Positions 8,656-16,014 of a DNA stretch of 64,000 bases are shown piece after piece. The number at the start of each line of letters is the position of its first letter. The first letter of the stretch is position 1. The notes under the pieces are model-generated. The model ran no database searches and had not been told where the DNA came from. It saw only the letters and a program-made list of their open reading frames with translations. Where the stretch lies: the NCBI GenBank assembly GCA_020073665.1, contig JAIQEU010000008.1, positions 165,953 to 229,952 on the forward strand. The letters are read 5' to 3'. The stretch is from Terriglobia bacterium (GTDB lineage: Bacteria > Acidobacteriota > Terriglobia > Terriglobales > Acidobacteriaceae). Both the position numbers and the translations under genes were made by a program.

Positions 8656-9948
8656 GTGCCGCCCTCCAAGGGTGCGCGCCGCGATCAATTCCACCAGACA
8701 GAAAGCAAGTTAGATTTGAAGAATTTCACAGAGTTGCCGATCTGCGCCTATTTGCAGGAGCAGTTGTCGGCCCACAGTTTTTCCATACCCACACCCGTGC
8801 AGGCTGCCGCCATTCCTCCCGCCCTTGAGGGCAAAGACGTGCTGGCCACGGCCCAGACCGGAACCGGCAAGACGCTCGCCTTCCTGCTCCCAATGATGGA
8901 GCAGATGCTCAAGCAATTCCGGCCAGGGATCGAAGCCCTGATCCTGGTTCCCACGCGGGAACTGGCCATGCAGATCGTCGAGCAATACGACGCGCTGCGC
9001 GGCTCGAAACTGCCGCCCGCAGCCCTGGTGGTTGGAGGCCTCTCCGAGAGACCGCAGCTTACCGCGATCCGCCGGGCGCGCGTGATCGTCGCTACCCCCG
9101 GCAGGCTCGAGGATTTCCTCGGCCGCAAACTGGTCGACTTCCGTACCATTCGCATGCTGGTGCTCGATGAAGCTGATCGCATGATGGACATGGGGTTCAT
9201 CCCGGCCATCCGCCGCATTGCGGCTCTTCTTCCGAAGAACCGTCAGACCATGTGCTTCTCGGCGACGCTGGAAGCCTCGGTCGCGCACCTGGTACAGGAC
9301 TACATGCGGACGCCGGTACGGGTCGCATTGGGCTCGGTGCTGAAGCCCTCAGAAAACGTTCAAGTGCAGGCTTTCGAAGTTCCGGCAGGACAGAAGCAGG
9401 AGATACTGGAGCGGTTGCTGTCGAAAGAAACCGGGCGATGCCTGGTGTTTGCGCGGACCAAGCGCGGCACCGAGCGTCTGGCCCGGCGGTTGGCCCGCGA
9501 GGGATTCACGGCAGCCATGATTCACGGCGACCGTTCGCAATCTCAGCGGACTGCCGCTCTCAGCGGGTTTCAGCAGGGACGTTTCCAGGTGCTGGTCGCG
9601 ACTGACCTGGCCTCGCGTGGCATTCACGTCGAGGATATTGCGCACGTCATCAATTACGACCTGCCGCAGGTGGCGGAAGATTTCATCCACCGGGTAGGCC
9701 GTACCGGACGTGCCGGTGAGCAGGGCCTTGCGTCGACGCTGTTCGATCGCGAACAACGGTCGGAGTTGCGGCAACTGGAGCGCACGCTGGGGATTCGTAT
9801 GGAACTGAAGTGTCCCGATGGCTATTTTTCGGCAAATCCCGGACCGGAGAGAGAGAAGAAGAACCTCTCGTCACCCCAGCCTCGGACCGTTACCTCCCGG
9901 AGCACGATTGTTCCGCTCCCCGGAGAAGTCTTCCAGAACGCTAACTGA
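8656..9948 (+). CDS. DEAD-box ATP-dependent RNA helicase
   Basis: All core motifs of a DEAD-box helicase are readable. They are the Q-motif region FSIPTPVQAAAIP, motif I ATAQTGTGKT, Ia PTRELA, Ib TPGR, II DEAD, III SAT, IV/Ia-like FARTKRGTERLA, V ATDLASRGIHVED and VI HRVGRTGRAG. The 430-residue length is that of a compact RhlE/DbpA-type enzyme with a short tail and no added RNA-binding domain visible. GTG at 8656 gives the longest frame; the conserved part begins near KNFTELPICAYL, so a start at TTG 8713 is also possible. A 223-nt leader precedes it, and a cold-shock gene lies downstream on the other strand, fitting a role in RNA unfolding at low temperature (inference). Confidence 0.93.
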   Translation: MPPSKGARRDQFHQTESKLDLKNFTELPICAYLQEQLSAHSFSIPTPVQAAAIPPALEGKDVLATAQTGTGKTLAFLLPMMEQMLKQFRPGIEALILVPTRELAMQIVEQYDALRGSKLPPAALVVGGLSERPQLTAIRRARVIVATPGRLEDFLGRKLVDFRTIRMLVLDEADRMMDMGFIPAIRRIAALLPKNRQTMCFSATLEASVAHLVQDYMRTPVRVALGSVLKPSENVQVQAFEVPAGQKQEILERLLSKETGRCLVFARTKRGTERLARRLAREGFTAAMIHGDRSQSQRTAALSGFQQGRFQVLVATDLASRGIHVEDIAHVINYDLPQVAEDFIHRVGRTGRAGEQGLASTLFDREQRSELRQLERTLGIRMELKCPDGYFSANPGPEREKKNLSSPQPRTVTSRSTIVPLPGEVFQNAN

Positions 9949-9972
9949 TCAAGTGTCAGGTCGAAGACGATG

Positions 9973-10001
9973 GGCTGCTACCTCAGGGAGCAGCCTTTTT
10001 T
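9973..10001 (+). terminator. Rho-independent terminator of the helicase gene
   Basis: GGCTGCT (9973-9979) pairs with AGCAGCC (9989-9995), followed by six T (9996-10001), 25 nt after the helicase stop. Confidence 0.85.
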
Positions 10002-10025
10002 CGTTTTATTCGAACAGCCCCCAGT

Positions 10026-10057
10026 AAAAAAACCCTCCCAGGGGAAACTGGGAGGGT
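10026..10057 (-). terminator. Rho-independent terminator of the cold-shock gene
   Basis: On the minus strand ACCCTCCCAG (10057-10048) pairs with CTGGGAGGGT (10041-10032), a 10-bp stem with a 6-nt loop, followed by a run of seven T (10032-10026). Confidence 0.9.
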
Positions 10058-10074
10058 CCAGGAAGCAGAATGGC

Positions 10075-10281
10075 TCAGGCAGCGCGCACGACGTTGGCTG
10101 CCTGGAAGCCCTTGGGGCCTTTCAGCAGATCGAATTCCACGGTCTCGCCCTCGTTCAGCGTGCGGTAACCGTTCTCCTGGATGGCGGAGAAATGTACGAA
10201 GACATCCTCTCCGGTGGAGCGTTGGATGAAACCATAACCCTTAGCCCCGTTGAACCACTTAACTGTGCCCTTCTCTCTCAC
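10075..10281 (-). CDS. cspA: Cold-shock domain protein
   Basis: The 68-residue protein is a single cold-shock domain: [16 protein letters not shown] contains RNP1 (KGYGFIQ) and VFVHFSAI is RNP2; the sequence ends VVRAA. Such proteins bind single-stranded RNA or DNA and melt structured mRNA. GTG at 10281 is the start, since AAGGAG lies six bases upstream and no in-frame ATG precedes the domain. The leader beyond it is long and contains a 7-nt palindromic array, which fits the usual post-transcriptional control of csp genes. Its terminator abuts that of the convergent helicase. Confidence 0.93.
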   Translation of the reverse strand: MREKGTVKWFNGAKGYGFIQRSTGEDVFVHFSAIQENGYRTLNEGETVEFDLLKGPKGFQAANVVRAA

Positions 10282-10724
10282 AAAGAACTCCTTTCGACTC
10301 TGCTCAGTGATTTATCGTTCCGCACCCTTTGTTGAAGTTCGAACTTCGAACTACCCCCTCAAAGGAGACGGACGCACAACTGCCGATGTCTCATGCCCGA
10401 GCGAAGCGGCGCCAACAAGAAAGGCTCCTGAGTTTTGCGCCGTGTTGCGGGGAGAGTGCGGCGCAAAGCTCCGGAGCCTGTCGTGCTTGACCGAGTTTCG
10501 ACTGCTTGCACAAAACATCAACCCAACACGTGGACGTCGCTGCTCATCCGGCCTCAGCGAGCAACAGATAATATGCAGGAAATCGGGTTTCTGGCAAGAG
10601 GAGAAATGAGGTCAAAGCTCCTAGAGTCATGGACTTGGGCGTCAAATATCTTGACCGGCAGTCATGCCAGCCTGGGGTACGGGCGGCTCCGCACCCGCCG
10701 GATTTGTTGCAAGTCTCTGATAAT
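10282..10724. promoter_or_regulatory. Long divergent spacer: probable csp leader and yihY upstream region
   Basis: This 443-nt stretch separates csp (-) from the YihY gene (+) and has no supported gene. The csp-proximal part carries AAGGAG for the GTG start and the TTCGAA array at 10331-10352. The yihY-proximal part contains a GC-rich imperfect palindrome near 10676-10701 (GTACGGGCGGCTCC...). No -35/-10 pair was convincing. A long 5' untranslated region for csp is likely from family behaviour. Confidence 0.45.
10331..10352. repeat. Palindromic heptad array of GTTCGAA units in the csp leader
   Basis: It reads GTTGAA, GTTCGAA, CTTCGAA, CT, and contains the perfect 14-nt palindrome GAAGTTCGAACTTC at 10334-10347. 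It sits 50-71 nt before the csp start codon. Confidence 0.7.
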
Positions 10725-11600
10725 ATGGGAGAAATCGTGGTCAATCCTCCTTCCATTCTGACCGTGCCGGTAGCCCGGCCAAAGGCTGCGCCCTACTCCG
10801 GGCTGGTCCGTTCCACGGTGAAATATTTGTTACGCACCGAGGTACATACGTTTGCATTTTCGGTCGCCGCCAATGCAATCCTGTCGTTCTTCCCGTTCGT
10901 GCTGCTGCTGTTGATGCTCATCCGCCGGGTGATCCACTCGCGCGTGATGTACGACGTGGTGGTGCAACTGCTGCGCGACTACCTGCCGGCGGGGCAGGAC
11001 TTCGTGATCCGCAATCTGAACGCTCTGGTGGAAGCGCGGCAACGCGCGCAGGTGGCGTCGCTGCTGATCCTGCTGGTGACCTCGACCGGAACCTTCATGC
11101 CGCTCGAAGTAGCGCTGAACCGTATCTGGCGCTTTCCCAATAACCGCTCCTACCTGGGAAACCAACTGGTTTCGCTGGGCCTGGCCTTCGGCTGCGGAGT
11201 TTTAGCCCTGACGTCGATCGCCCTGACGGCGGGCAACGTCGCCTTGTTGGGATCGGTGTTGCACGGCCACGGCGCCTTAGTGGTTCGCATGGTTGGCTTC
11301 CTGGTCATGAAGACCTTCGCTATCACCGCCAGCATCGCCATCTTCTTCCTCATCTACTGGCTGTTGCCCAATGGCAAGGTTCCGGCGCGGGCCGTGCTGC
11401 CGACCGCGGTGATCATGGGCTTGCTCTCGGAAAGCTTGAAGTACGCCTATATCCTGGCGCTGCCCCGGCTGAATTTTCAGGAAGTATACGGGCCGTTCGC
11501 CTTGTCCGTCAGCTTGATGTTCTGGGCATTCCTGTCGGGATTGCTCCTGCTGACGGGTGCACACTTGTCGGCCGAGCTGCACGGGCGGCACATAGCCTGA
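10725..11600 (+). CDS. YihY/UPF0761 (BrkB-type) inner-membrane protein
   Basis: The 291-residue product has about six hydrophobic segments and the family pattern FAFSVAANAILSFFPFVLLLLMLI near the N-terminus. LLILLVTSTGTFMPLEVALNRIWRF follows mid-protein, then VLPTAVIMGLLSESLKYAY and the final helix SVSLMFWAFLSGLLLLTGAHLSAEL. ATG 10725 is preferred because upstream codons (from 10629) are low in family-like sequence; the ribosome binding site is weak. Members are polytopic proteins of uncertain function, once called ribonuclease BN by mistake. The gene stands alone. Confidence 0.82.
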   Translation: MGEIVVNPPSILTVPVARPKAAPYSGLVRSTVKYLLRTEVHTFAFSVAANAILSFFPFVLLLLMLIRRVIHSRVMYDVVVQLLRDYLPAGQDFVIRNLNALVEARQRAQVASLLILLVTSTGTFMPLEVALNRIWRFPNNRSYLGNQLVSLGLAFGCGVLALTSIALTAGNVALLGSVLHGHGALVVRMVGFLVMKTFAITASIAIFFLIYWLLPNGKVPARAVLPTAVIMGLLSESLKYAYILALPRLNFQEVYGPFALSVSLMFWAFLSGLLLLTGAHLSAELHGRHIA

Positions 11601-11738
11601 TCGGCTGTTCCCTTTCAGGAATACCGTTATTTCATCACATACTTTCGTGACTGCCGGCACAGCCCAATCGTTGCTCTCTCTCTAGCATCGAACTACTCCC
11701 CGTCCCAGGCTGGCCTCGGAATCTCAGCGAGGCGCGCC

Positions 11739-12281
11739 ATGCCATCCTTCCGCAAATTTTTCTGGCTGATTCTAGTTCTCTTGCTCAGTTTGCATCCCGT
11801 CCTGAACGCGCAGCCCGCCGCGCGGCCTGGACGCTCCAGTTCCCCCACGCTGGGGCAGTTGACCCGGAAGGCGGGTTACGTCTTCGACGGCACGGTCTTG
11901 TCGGTGGTCCGGGTCGGCACACCCCATGACGTGCCGGCCGTGCAAATCACGTTCCGCATAGAACGTGGAATCCGTGGAACCCAAACCGGGCAACTGCTGA
12001 CGGTGCGCGAGTGGGCGGGACTGTGGGAATCCGGAGAACGTTATCGGCCCGGGGAACGCGTTCTGTTGTTTCTTTATCCACCCAGCAAGCTGGGCCTGAC
12101 CAGCCCAGTGGGTGGAGCCTTGGGCCGGTTCGCGGTCGATGCCAGGGGATTCGTCAATATGCAGCCTGGGCGAGGAGAGGCACTACCCGCCAGCTCCTCG
12201 GTGGAGCCGCAATCCCGGGGCAGACACCGCCTGCGTACAGCCGATTTTGCCCGCGCGATTCAGCGATCGCAGGAGGAGTAG
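11739..12281 (+). CDS. Exported hypothetical protein preceding the degenerate matrixin
   Basis: The 180-residue protein has a signal peptide (SFRKFFWLILVLLLSLHPVLNA, cleavage near residue 24). The mature part begins with a low-complexity PAARPGRSSSPTLG and continues as a beta-rich domain (GYVFDGTVLSVVRVG, VQITFRIERGIRG, GQLLTVREWAGLW, RYRPGERVLLFLYPPS). That pattern resembles small OB-like exported domains that co-occur with matrixin-type proteins. Its stop is one base before the AGGAGGAG-TAGCC-ATG of the next gene, so the pair is almost certainly co-transcribed and may act together. No family was recognised. Confidence 0.7.
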   Translation: MPSFRKFFWLILVLLLSLHPVLNAQPAARPGRSSSPTLGQLTRKAGYVFDGTVLSVVRVGTPHDVPAVQITFRIERGIRGTQTGQLLTVREWAGLWESGERYRPGERVLLFLYPPSKLGLTSPVGGALGRFAVDARGFVNMQPGRGEALPASSSVEPQSRGRHRLRTADFARAIQRSQEE

Positions 12282-12283
12282 CC

Positions 12284-15200
12284 ATGGCGACTCATTTCCG
12301 CTTTCATCGCTCAGCCGTTACAGAGGTAAAGTCAAACCCTCTCACCACGGTACACACTGGCCGCAGGCAACCCACCCTTCCACTGCTCATCCGCGGCTTT
12401 TGGCCGGTGGTGTACGCGCTCATCCTGGTACTGCTTCTGTTGACCTTCCTGGTGGAATTGGCGCGGGCCGGCGGGCCGCACTACGTCGCGGGCACCAGCT
12501 ACTTCGATCCTGCCACCAAGGGCACCGCAGTGACCTGGGCCCGGGGAGCAGTCACCTACTACACCGACCAGGGCGACTTGGGCCCGCTGCTTCCCCAAGC
12601 CAGCGCCGATGCCTTTGTGGCCGACGCCTTCAGCCGCTGGACGTCCATCCCAATGGCGGCGGTCTCAGCCACGCGTGCCGGACATCTCGCCGAGGACGTC
12701 AGCGGCGCCAACGTGATCGTGAACATCGACGGCTCCATCAGTATGCCGAGCGATATCTTGCCCGGCGCGGTGGGCACACCGGTCGGCATTGTCTACGACG
12801 CCGACGGCAAGGTCATTGATGCGCTCCTCGGCCTGGGTGCAGGAGGCTCCGACTACTGTTTCACCAATGCCGTCGTAGGCGGCCCCGACAATCTCAGCCC
12901 CAGCGCAAACTTCCTGCATGCCCTGGTGATCCTCAATGGAAACTGCGCGCAGACTAACAACCAGCTTGCGGACCTGAAGTACCGCATAGTTCGCCTGCTG
13001 GGCCGCGTGCTGGGGCTCGACTGGTCACAGGTGAACCTGAACGTTCAGACGCGCAATCCCGTCCCGGCCCCGGAAGACTACGCCGGCTTCAGCATCATGC
13101 ATGCGCTTGACCTGGTCAGTTGTGTTCCCATCTCTGCGTGTTATGCCAACGCCGATCAGCCCAAGATGGATGACCGTGCGGCGCTCGCCCGCCTCTATCC
13201 GGTGACCGCGCAGAACCAGTCCAATTTTCCGAGCAAGCAGCTGTTCTCCGAAAACACGATTCGCATTCATGGCTCGGTCCGCTTTATGGACGCCAGCGGG
13301 CAACCCGCTCAGTCCATGCAGGGCGTGAACGTGGTGGCACGCTGGGTTGACCCTGCCACCGGAAAAGCCTCGCGAACCACGGCCGCTTCCGCGGTCTCCG
13401 GTTCTCTGTTCTGTGGCAATGCCGGAAATCCAGTGAATGGTCTTACTGACAGCTCCGGCCAGCCTTTCAATCAATACGGTTCGGATGATCCGACGGTTGA
13501 GGGATTCTTTGACCTCGCCGGATTGGAAATTCCCAACGGGGCAAACAGCGCACAGTACCAGCTGAGCGTGGAAGCCCTGGATCCCTTTTGGTCACAGGCC
13601 GTGGGCCCGTATGGCCCCTGGCAAGTGCAGCCCTCGGGCGCAGCGCAGCCGATCCTGGTGACGGTGAGCGCGGGTGGCGACCTTCAGCAGGACATCCTGA
13701 TGTCGGCGAGTGCTGCCGATACGCAGGACGCGTTCGGGCCGCAAGGGTACGCCACCCCCGCGCCCGTCCCCACGCCTGGATACTGGCTGGGAACGCTTTC
13801 CGGCTACGGCAACGCCGACTACTTCTGGTTCACCGGGCAAAACTATCGCACCATGTCGGTGGAGGTAACAGCGCTGGATGCGGCAGGCACCCCTTCGCAA
13901 GACAAAGCGCTGCCGGTGATAGGTATATGGGCGCTAGCCGATCCCGAAGGAACGATCGCTCCCGCCCAAACGCCTCTGGCCTTCAACTCCTCGACCTTCG
14001 GGATGAGTCGCCTGGATGCGATCCTGCTGGCCAACGGCAGCTTTCGCATCGGCATCTCCGACTACCGCGGCGACGGGCGCCCCGATTTCCGCTATCAGGC
14101 CCGCGTCTTATATGGCGATTCGGTCACTCCGGTTCGCGCCAGCGTGGGCGGCGGCACGGCTCTCGCCATCAAGGGGATCGGATTTCGCTCCGGGAATACG
14201 GTTAGCGTCGCCAACCTGGCCACTCCAGGGTTGGCGCTATCTCCAAACCAGATCATCGTCACGGCGCCGGCGCTGGCGGACGGAATTCAGAACGTCATGT
14301 TGAATGACCCGGTCACCGGTTCGGCGTCGGTCATGAGCAACGTGCTTACCTACGGCGCCGGGCCGACCGACATGATCAAGCTGATCGCGGGAACGAATCC
14401 CCAGACTCCAGTCGGCGCTGAGGCGGCCAACCCGATCCGCATCGGTGCTTACACCTATGACGGATCCACCCCCGTGGGGGGAGCGAGTGTGGCCCTGAGC
14501 GCGATCCCGGCTGTGGCTTTCGCGGCCTGCGGCGGCGCCTCCAGTTGCACCCTGCTGACCGATGAGAGCGGAGAAGTCTCCACCCGCGTTACCGTGCTCG
14601 CTGCCGGCACCATGACCATCACCGCCCAACTGGCTCCTGCTTCCTATACTCCGGCGAAGTCGGTGCAGACCACGCTGCAAGGCACATCGTCAGCGCTGGA
14701 CTTCGCTCTGGCGGCGCCGTATGCGTTTGTTGCCCAGGGAGCCACGCTCGATGCATCCATTTCCGGACGCGTGCTGGCCAACGGCGTTCCGCTGAGCGGG
14801 CGCACCGTGAACTTCCAAGTGGCAAAGGGGGCGGGCACGCTCAGCGCTGCCAATGCCAACACCGATGTCAACGGATACGCGAATACCAGTTTGCATCTCT
14901 CGGCGCTGGCGTCCGATGTGCAAGTGAGCGCCTGCGTTCAGCCCGGAAGCACTCCGTGCCAGAGCTTTTACGTAACTGCAGTCCCTAATTCGCAACTGGC
15001 GCTGGAAGCTGTAGCCAATACTGTCCAGGTCATGCCGGTGGGACACAATTTCCAACCGGTCACGGTGCGCGTAACCGATTCTGCGCTGGTGCCGAACCCG
15101 GTGCGTGGCGCCACCGTGGTCTTTCAATCCCTAGTCGGGCGGTGGACTCACGCCTCGCCTATTCAGTGGACCGTAGGAGACACCGTCATCACCCGAACTC

Positions 15201-15448
15201 CCATGCCCGTCATCCTGTCCTCCTCGCAGGTTTCCGTGCCGTCCGACGCCAACGGCCTGGCGACCCTACAACCCTCCACCGGCGGCATTGCCGGAGCGGT
15301 GGAGATTCAGGGCACGGCCACCACCGGGGTGAGCACCCTGCCATTTGAACTTCAGTCGTTCGCGGCGGCACAGGACGCGCTGCGGGATGTCACGGTGCAT
15401 CGTGACTCGGCTCCTTGCGAACACCGGAACTCTGCGCTGTGCTGGTAG
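12284..15448 (+). CDS. Large exported protein: degenerate matrixin-like domain plus IPT/TIG and Ig-like domains
   Basis: Start ATG 12284 has a strong AGGAGGAG upstream and gives 1054 residues. A transmembrane or signal segment lies at about residues 39-60. Residues about 60-310 look like the matrixin fold (VTYYTDQGDL, ADAFSRWTSIPMAAVS, then DDRAALARLYPV), but the zinc helix at 235-247 reads IVRLLGRVLGLDWS where the family has HExGHxLGLxHS. All three His ligands (now R237, R241, W246) and the Glu (L238) are gone, so it should be catalytically dead. Later parts include an IPT/TIG-like domain near 620-700 (VGGGTALAIKGIGFRSGN) and Big_1-like repeats to the end (GRTVNFQVAKGAGTLSAANANTDVNGYA). It is probably a surface protein, co-transcribed with the preceding gene. 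Confidence 0.78.
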   Translation: MATHFRFHRSAVTEVKSNPLTTVHTGRRQPTLPLLIRGFWPVVYALILVLLLLTFLVELARAGGPHYVAGTSYFDPATKGTAVTWARGAVTYYTDQGDLGPLLPQASADAFVADAFSRWTSIPMAAVSATRAGHLAEDVSGANVIVNIDGSISMPSDILPGAVGTPVGIVYDADGKVIDALLGLGAGGSDYCFTNAVVGGPDNLSPSANFLHALVILNGNCAQTNNQLADLKYRIVRLLGRVLGLDWSQVNLNVQTRNPVPAPEDYAGFSIMHALDLVSCVPISACYANADQPKMDDRAALARLYPVTAQNQSNFPSKQLFSENTIRIHGSVRFMDASGQPAQSMQGVNVVARWVDPATGKASRTTAASAVSGSLFCGNAGNPVNGLTDSSGQPFNQYGSDDPTVEGFFDLAGLEIPNGANSAQYQLSVEALDPFWSQAVGPYGPWQVQPSGAAQPILVTVSAGGDLQQDILMSASAADTQDAFGPQGYATPAPVPTPGYWLGTLSGYGNADYFWFTGQNYRTMSVEVTALDAAGTPSQDKALPVIGIWALADPEGTIAPAQTPLAFNSSTFGMSRLDAILLANGSFRIGISDYRGDGRPDFRYQARVLYGDSVTPVRASVGGGTALAIKGIGFRSGNTVSVANLATPGLALSPNQIIVTAPALADGIQNVMLNDPVTGSASVMSNVLTYGAGPTDMIKLIAGTNPQTPVGAEAANPIRIGAYTYDGSTPVGGASVALSAIPAVAFAACGGASSCTLLTDESGEVSTRVTVLAAGTMTITAQLAPASYTPAKSVQTTLQGTSSALDFALAAPYAFVAQGATLDASISGRVLANGVPLSGRTVNFQVAKGAGTLSAANANTDVNGYANTSLHLSALASDVQVSACVQPGSTPCQSFYVTAVPNSQLALEAVANTVQVMPVGHNFQPVTVRVTDSALVPNPVRGATVVFQSLVGRWTHASPIQWTVGDTVITRTPMPVILSSSQVSVPSDANGLATLQPSTGGIAGAVEIQGTATTGVSTLPFELQSFAAAQDALRDVTVHRDSAPCEHRNSALCW

Positions 15449-15485
15449 GGTAAGACCCCGGTCTCAACCCGCCCGGGAGGTCGCC

Positions 15486-15911
15486 ATGGTTCGCCTGCTA
15501 TTGTCCGCGTGCTCCCTGGTTCTAGCTTGCACCATTCTTTCCCCAGCTCAGGATCAGAGTCAGCCCACTGGGCCGCCCAAGAACATCGAAGCGCAAAAGG
15601 CACCGGTCAAGGTGCCTACCGTACCTGTGCTGGCAGATGGCACACCGGTGTTTCTGAAGTTGCTGGATACCGTGAACGCGCAAGAGGCAAAGGTCGGCGA
15701 CCCTGTGAAATTCATGGTTACCACCAACGTACGGTATCGTGATCTGGTGGTGATTCCGCGGGAGACCATCGTGATGGGCCGGGTCACTAAGGTGCAACCA
15801 GCGCGCCGCATGATAGAGGCGACTTCGAAGCCGGTCACGGATAAGGACTACTGGAACTCTCCCAGCAAATGCACACCGTTGCCGGCGGAGCCAGTTTCAC
15901 AAGGCAAGTGA
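15486..15911 (+). CDS. Short exported protein, possibly C-terminally truncated
   Basis: ATG 15486 follows GGGAGGT and gives 141 residues with signal peptide MVRLLLSACSLVLACTILSPAQ. The middle (GTPVFLKLLDTVNAQEAKVGDPVKF, then VIPRETIVMGRVTKVQPARRM) resembles a group of acidobacterial exported proteins whose domain normally continues for many residues after the RRM position. Here it turns into a polar tail (IEATSKPVTDKDYWNSPSK) and stops. It may therefore be a truncated or frame-shifted copy. The ATG lies 38 nt after the matrixin-like gene, so it may be the end of that operon. A convergent hairpin follows. Confidence 0.6.
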   Translation: MVRLLLSACSLVLACTILSPAQDQSQPTGPPKNIEAQKAPVKVPTVPVLADGTPVFLKLLDTVNAQEAKVGDPVKFMVTTNVRYRDLVVIPRETIVMGRVTKVQPARRMIEATSKPVTDKDYWNSPSKCTPLPAEPVSQGK

Positions 15912-15986
15912 ACGGCCAGAGTGTGGCGCGGGCACACCTGTCTCACAGCGGCTTGCTCCGCGGCCAACGGCATTCCACCTCAGATC

Positions 15987-16006
15987 GGCGGACAAGAGTG
16001 TCCGCC
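15987..16006. terminator. Bidirectional hairpin GGCGGACA-AGAG-TGTCCGCC between convergent genes
   Basis: A perfect 8-bp stem with a 4-nt loop lies between the plus-strand gene ending at 15911 and the minus-strand gene ending at 16015. No T-tract is adjacent, so it could equally be a dispersed palindrome. Confidence 0.5.
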
Positions 16007-16014
16007 CCACACCA

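Noticed and set aside
10629..10724. Longer N-terminus for the YihY protein
   Set aside because: The additional residues are Pro/Arg/Cys-rich and not membrane-like, overlapping a GC palindrome; ATG 10725 fits better.
15987..16006. A riboswitch or regulatory RNA
   Set aside because: Only a single 8-bp perfect hairpin between convergent genes; a terminator or dispersed palindrome is simpler.
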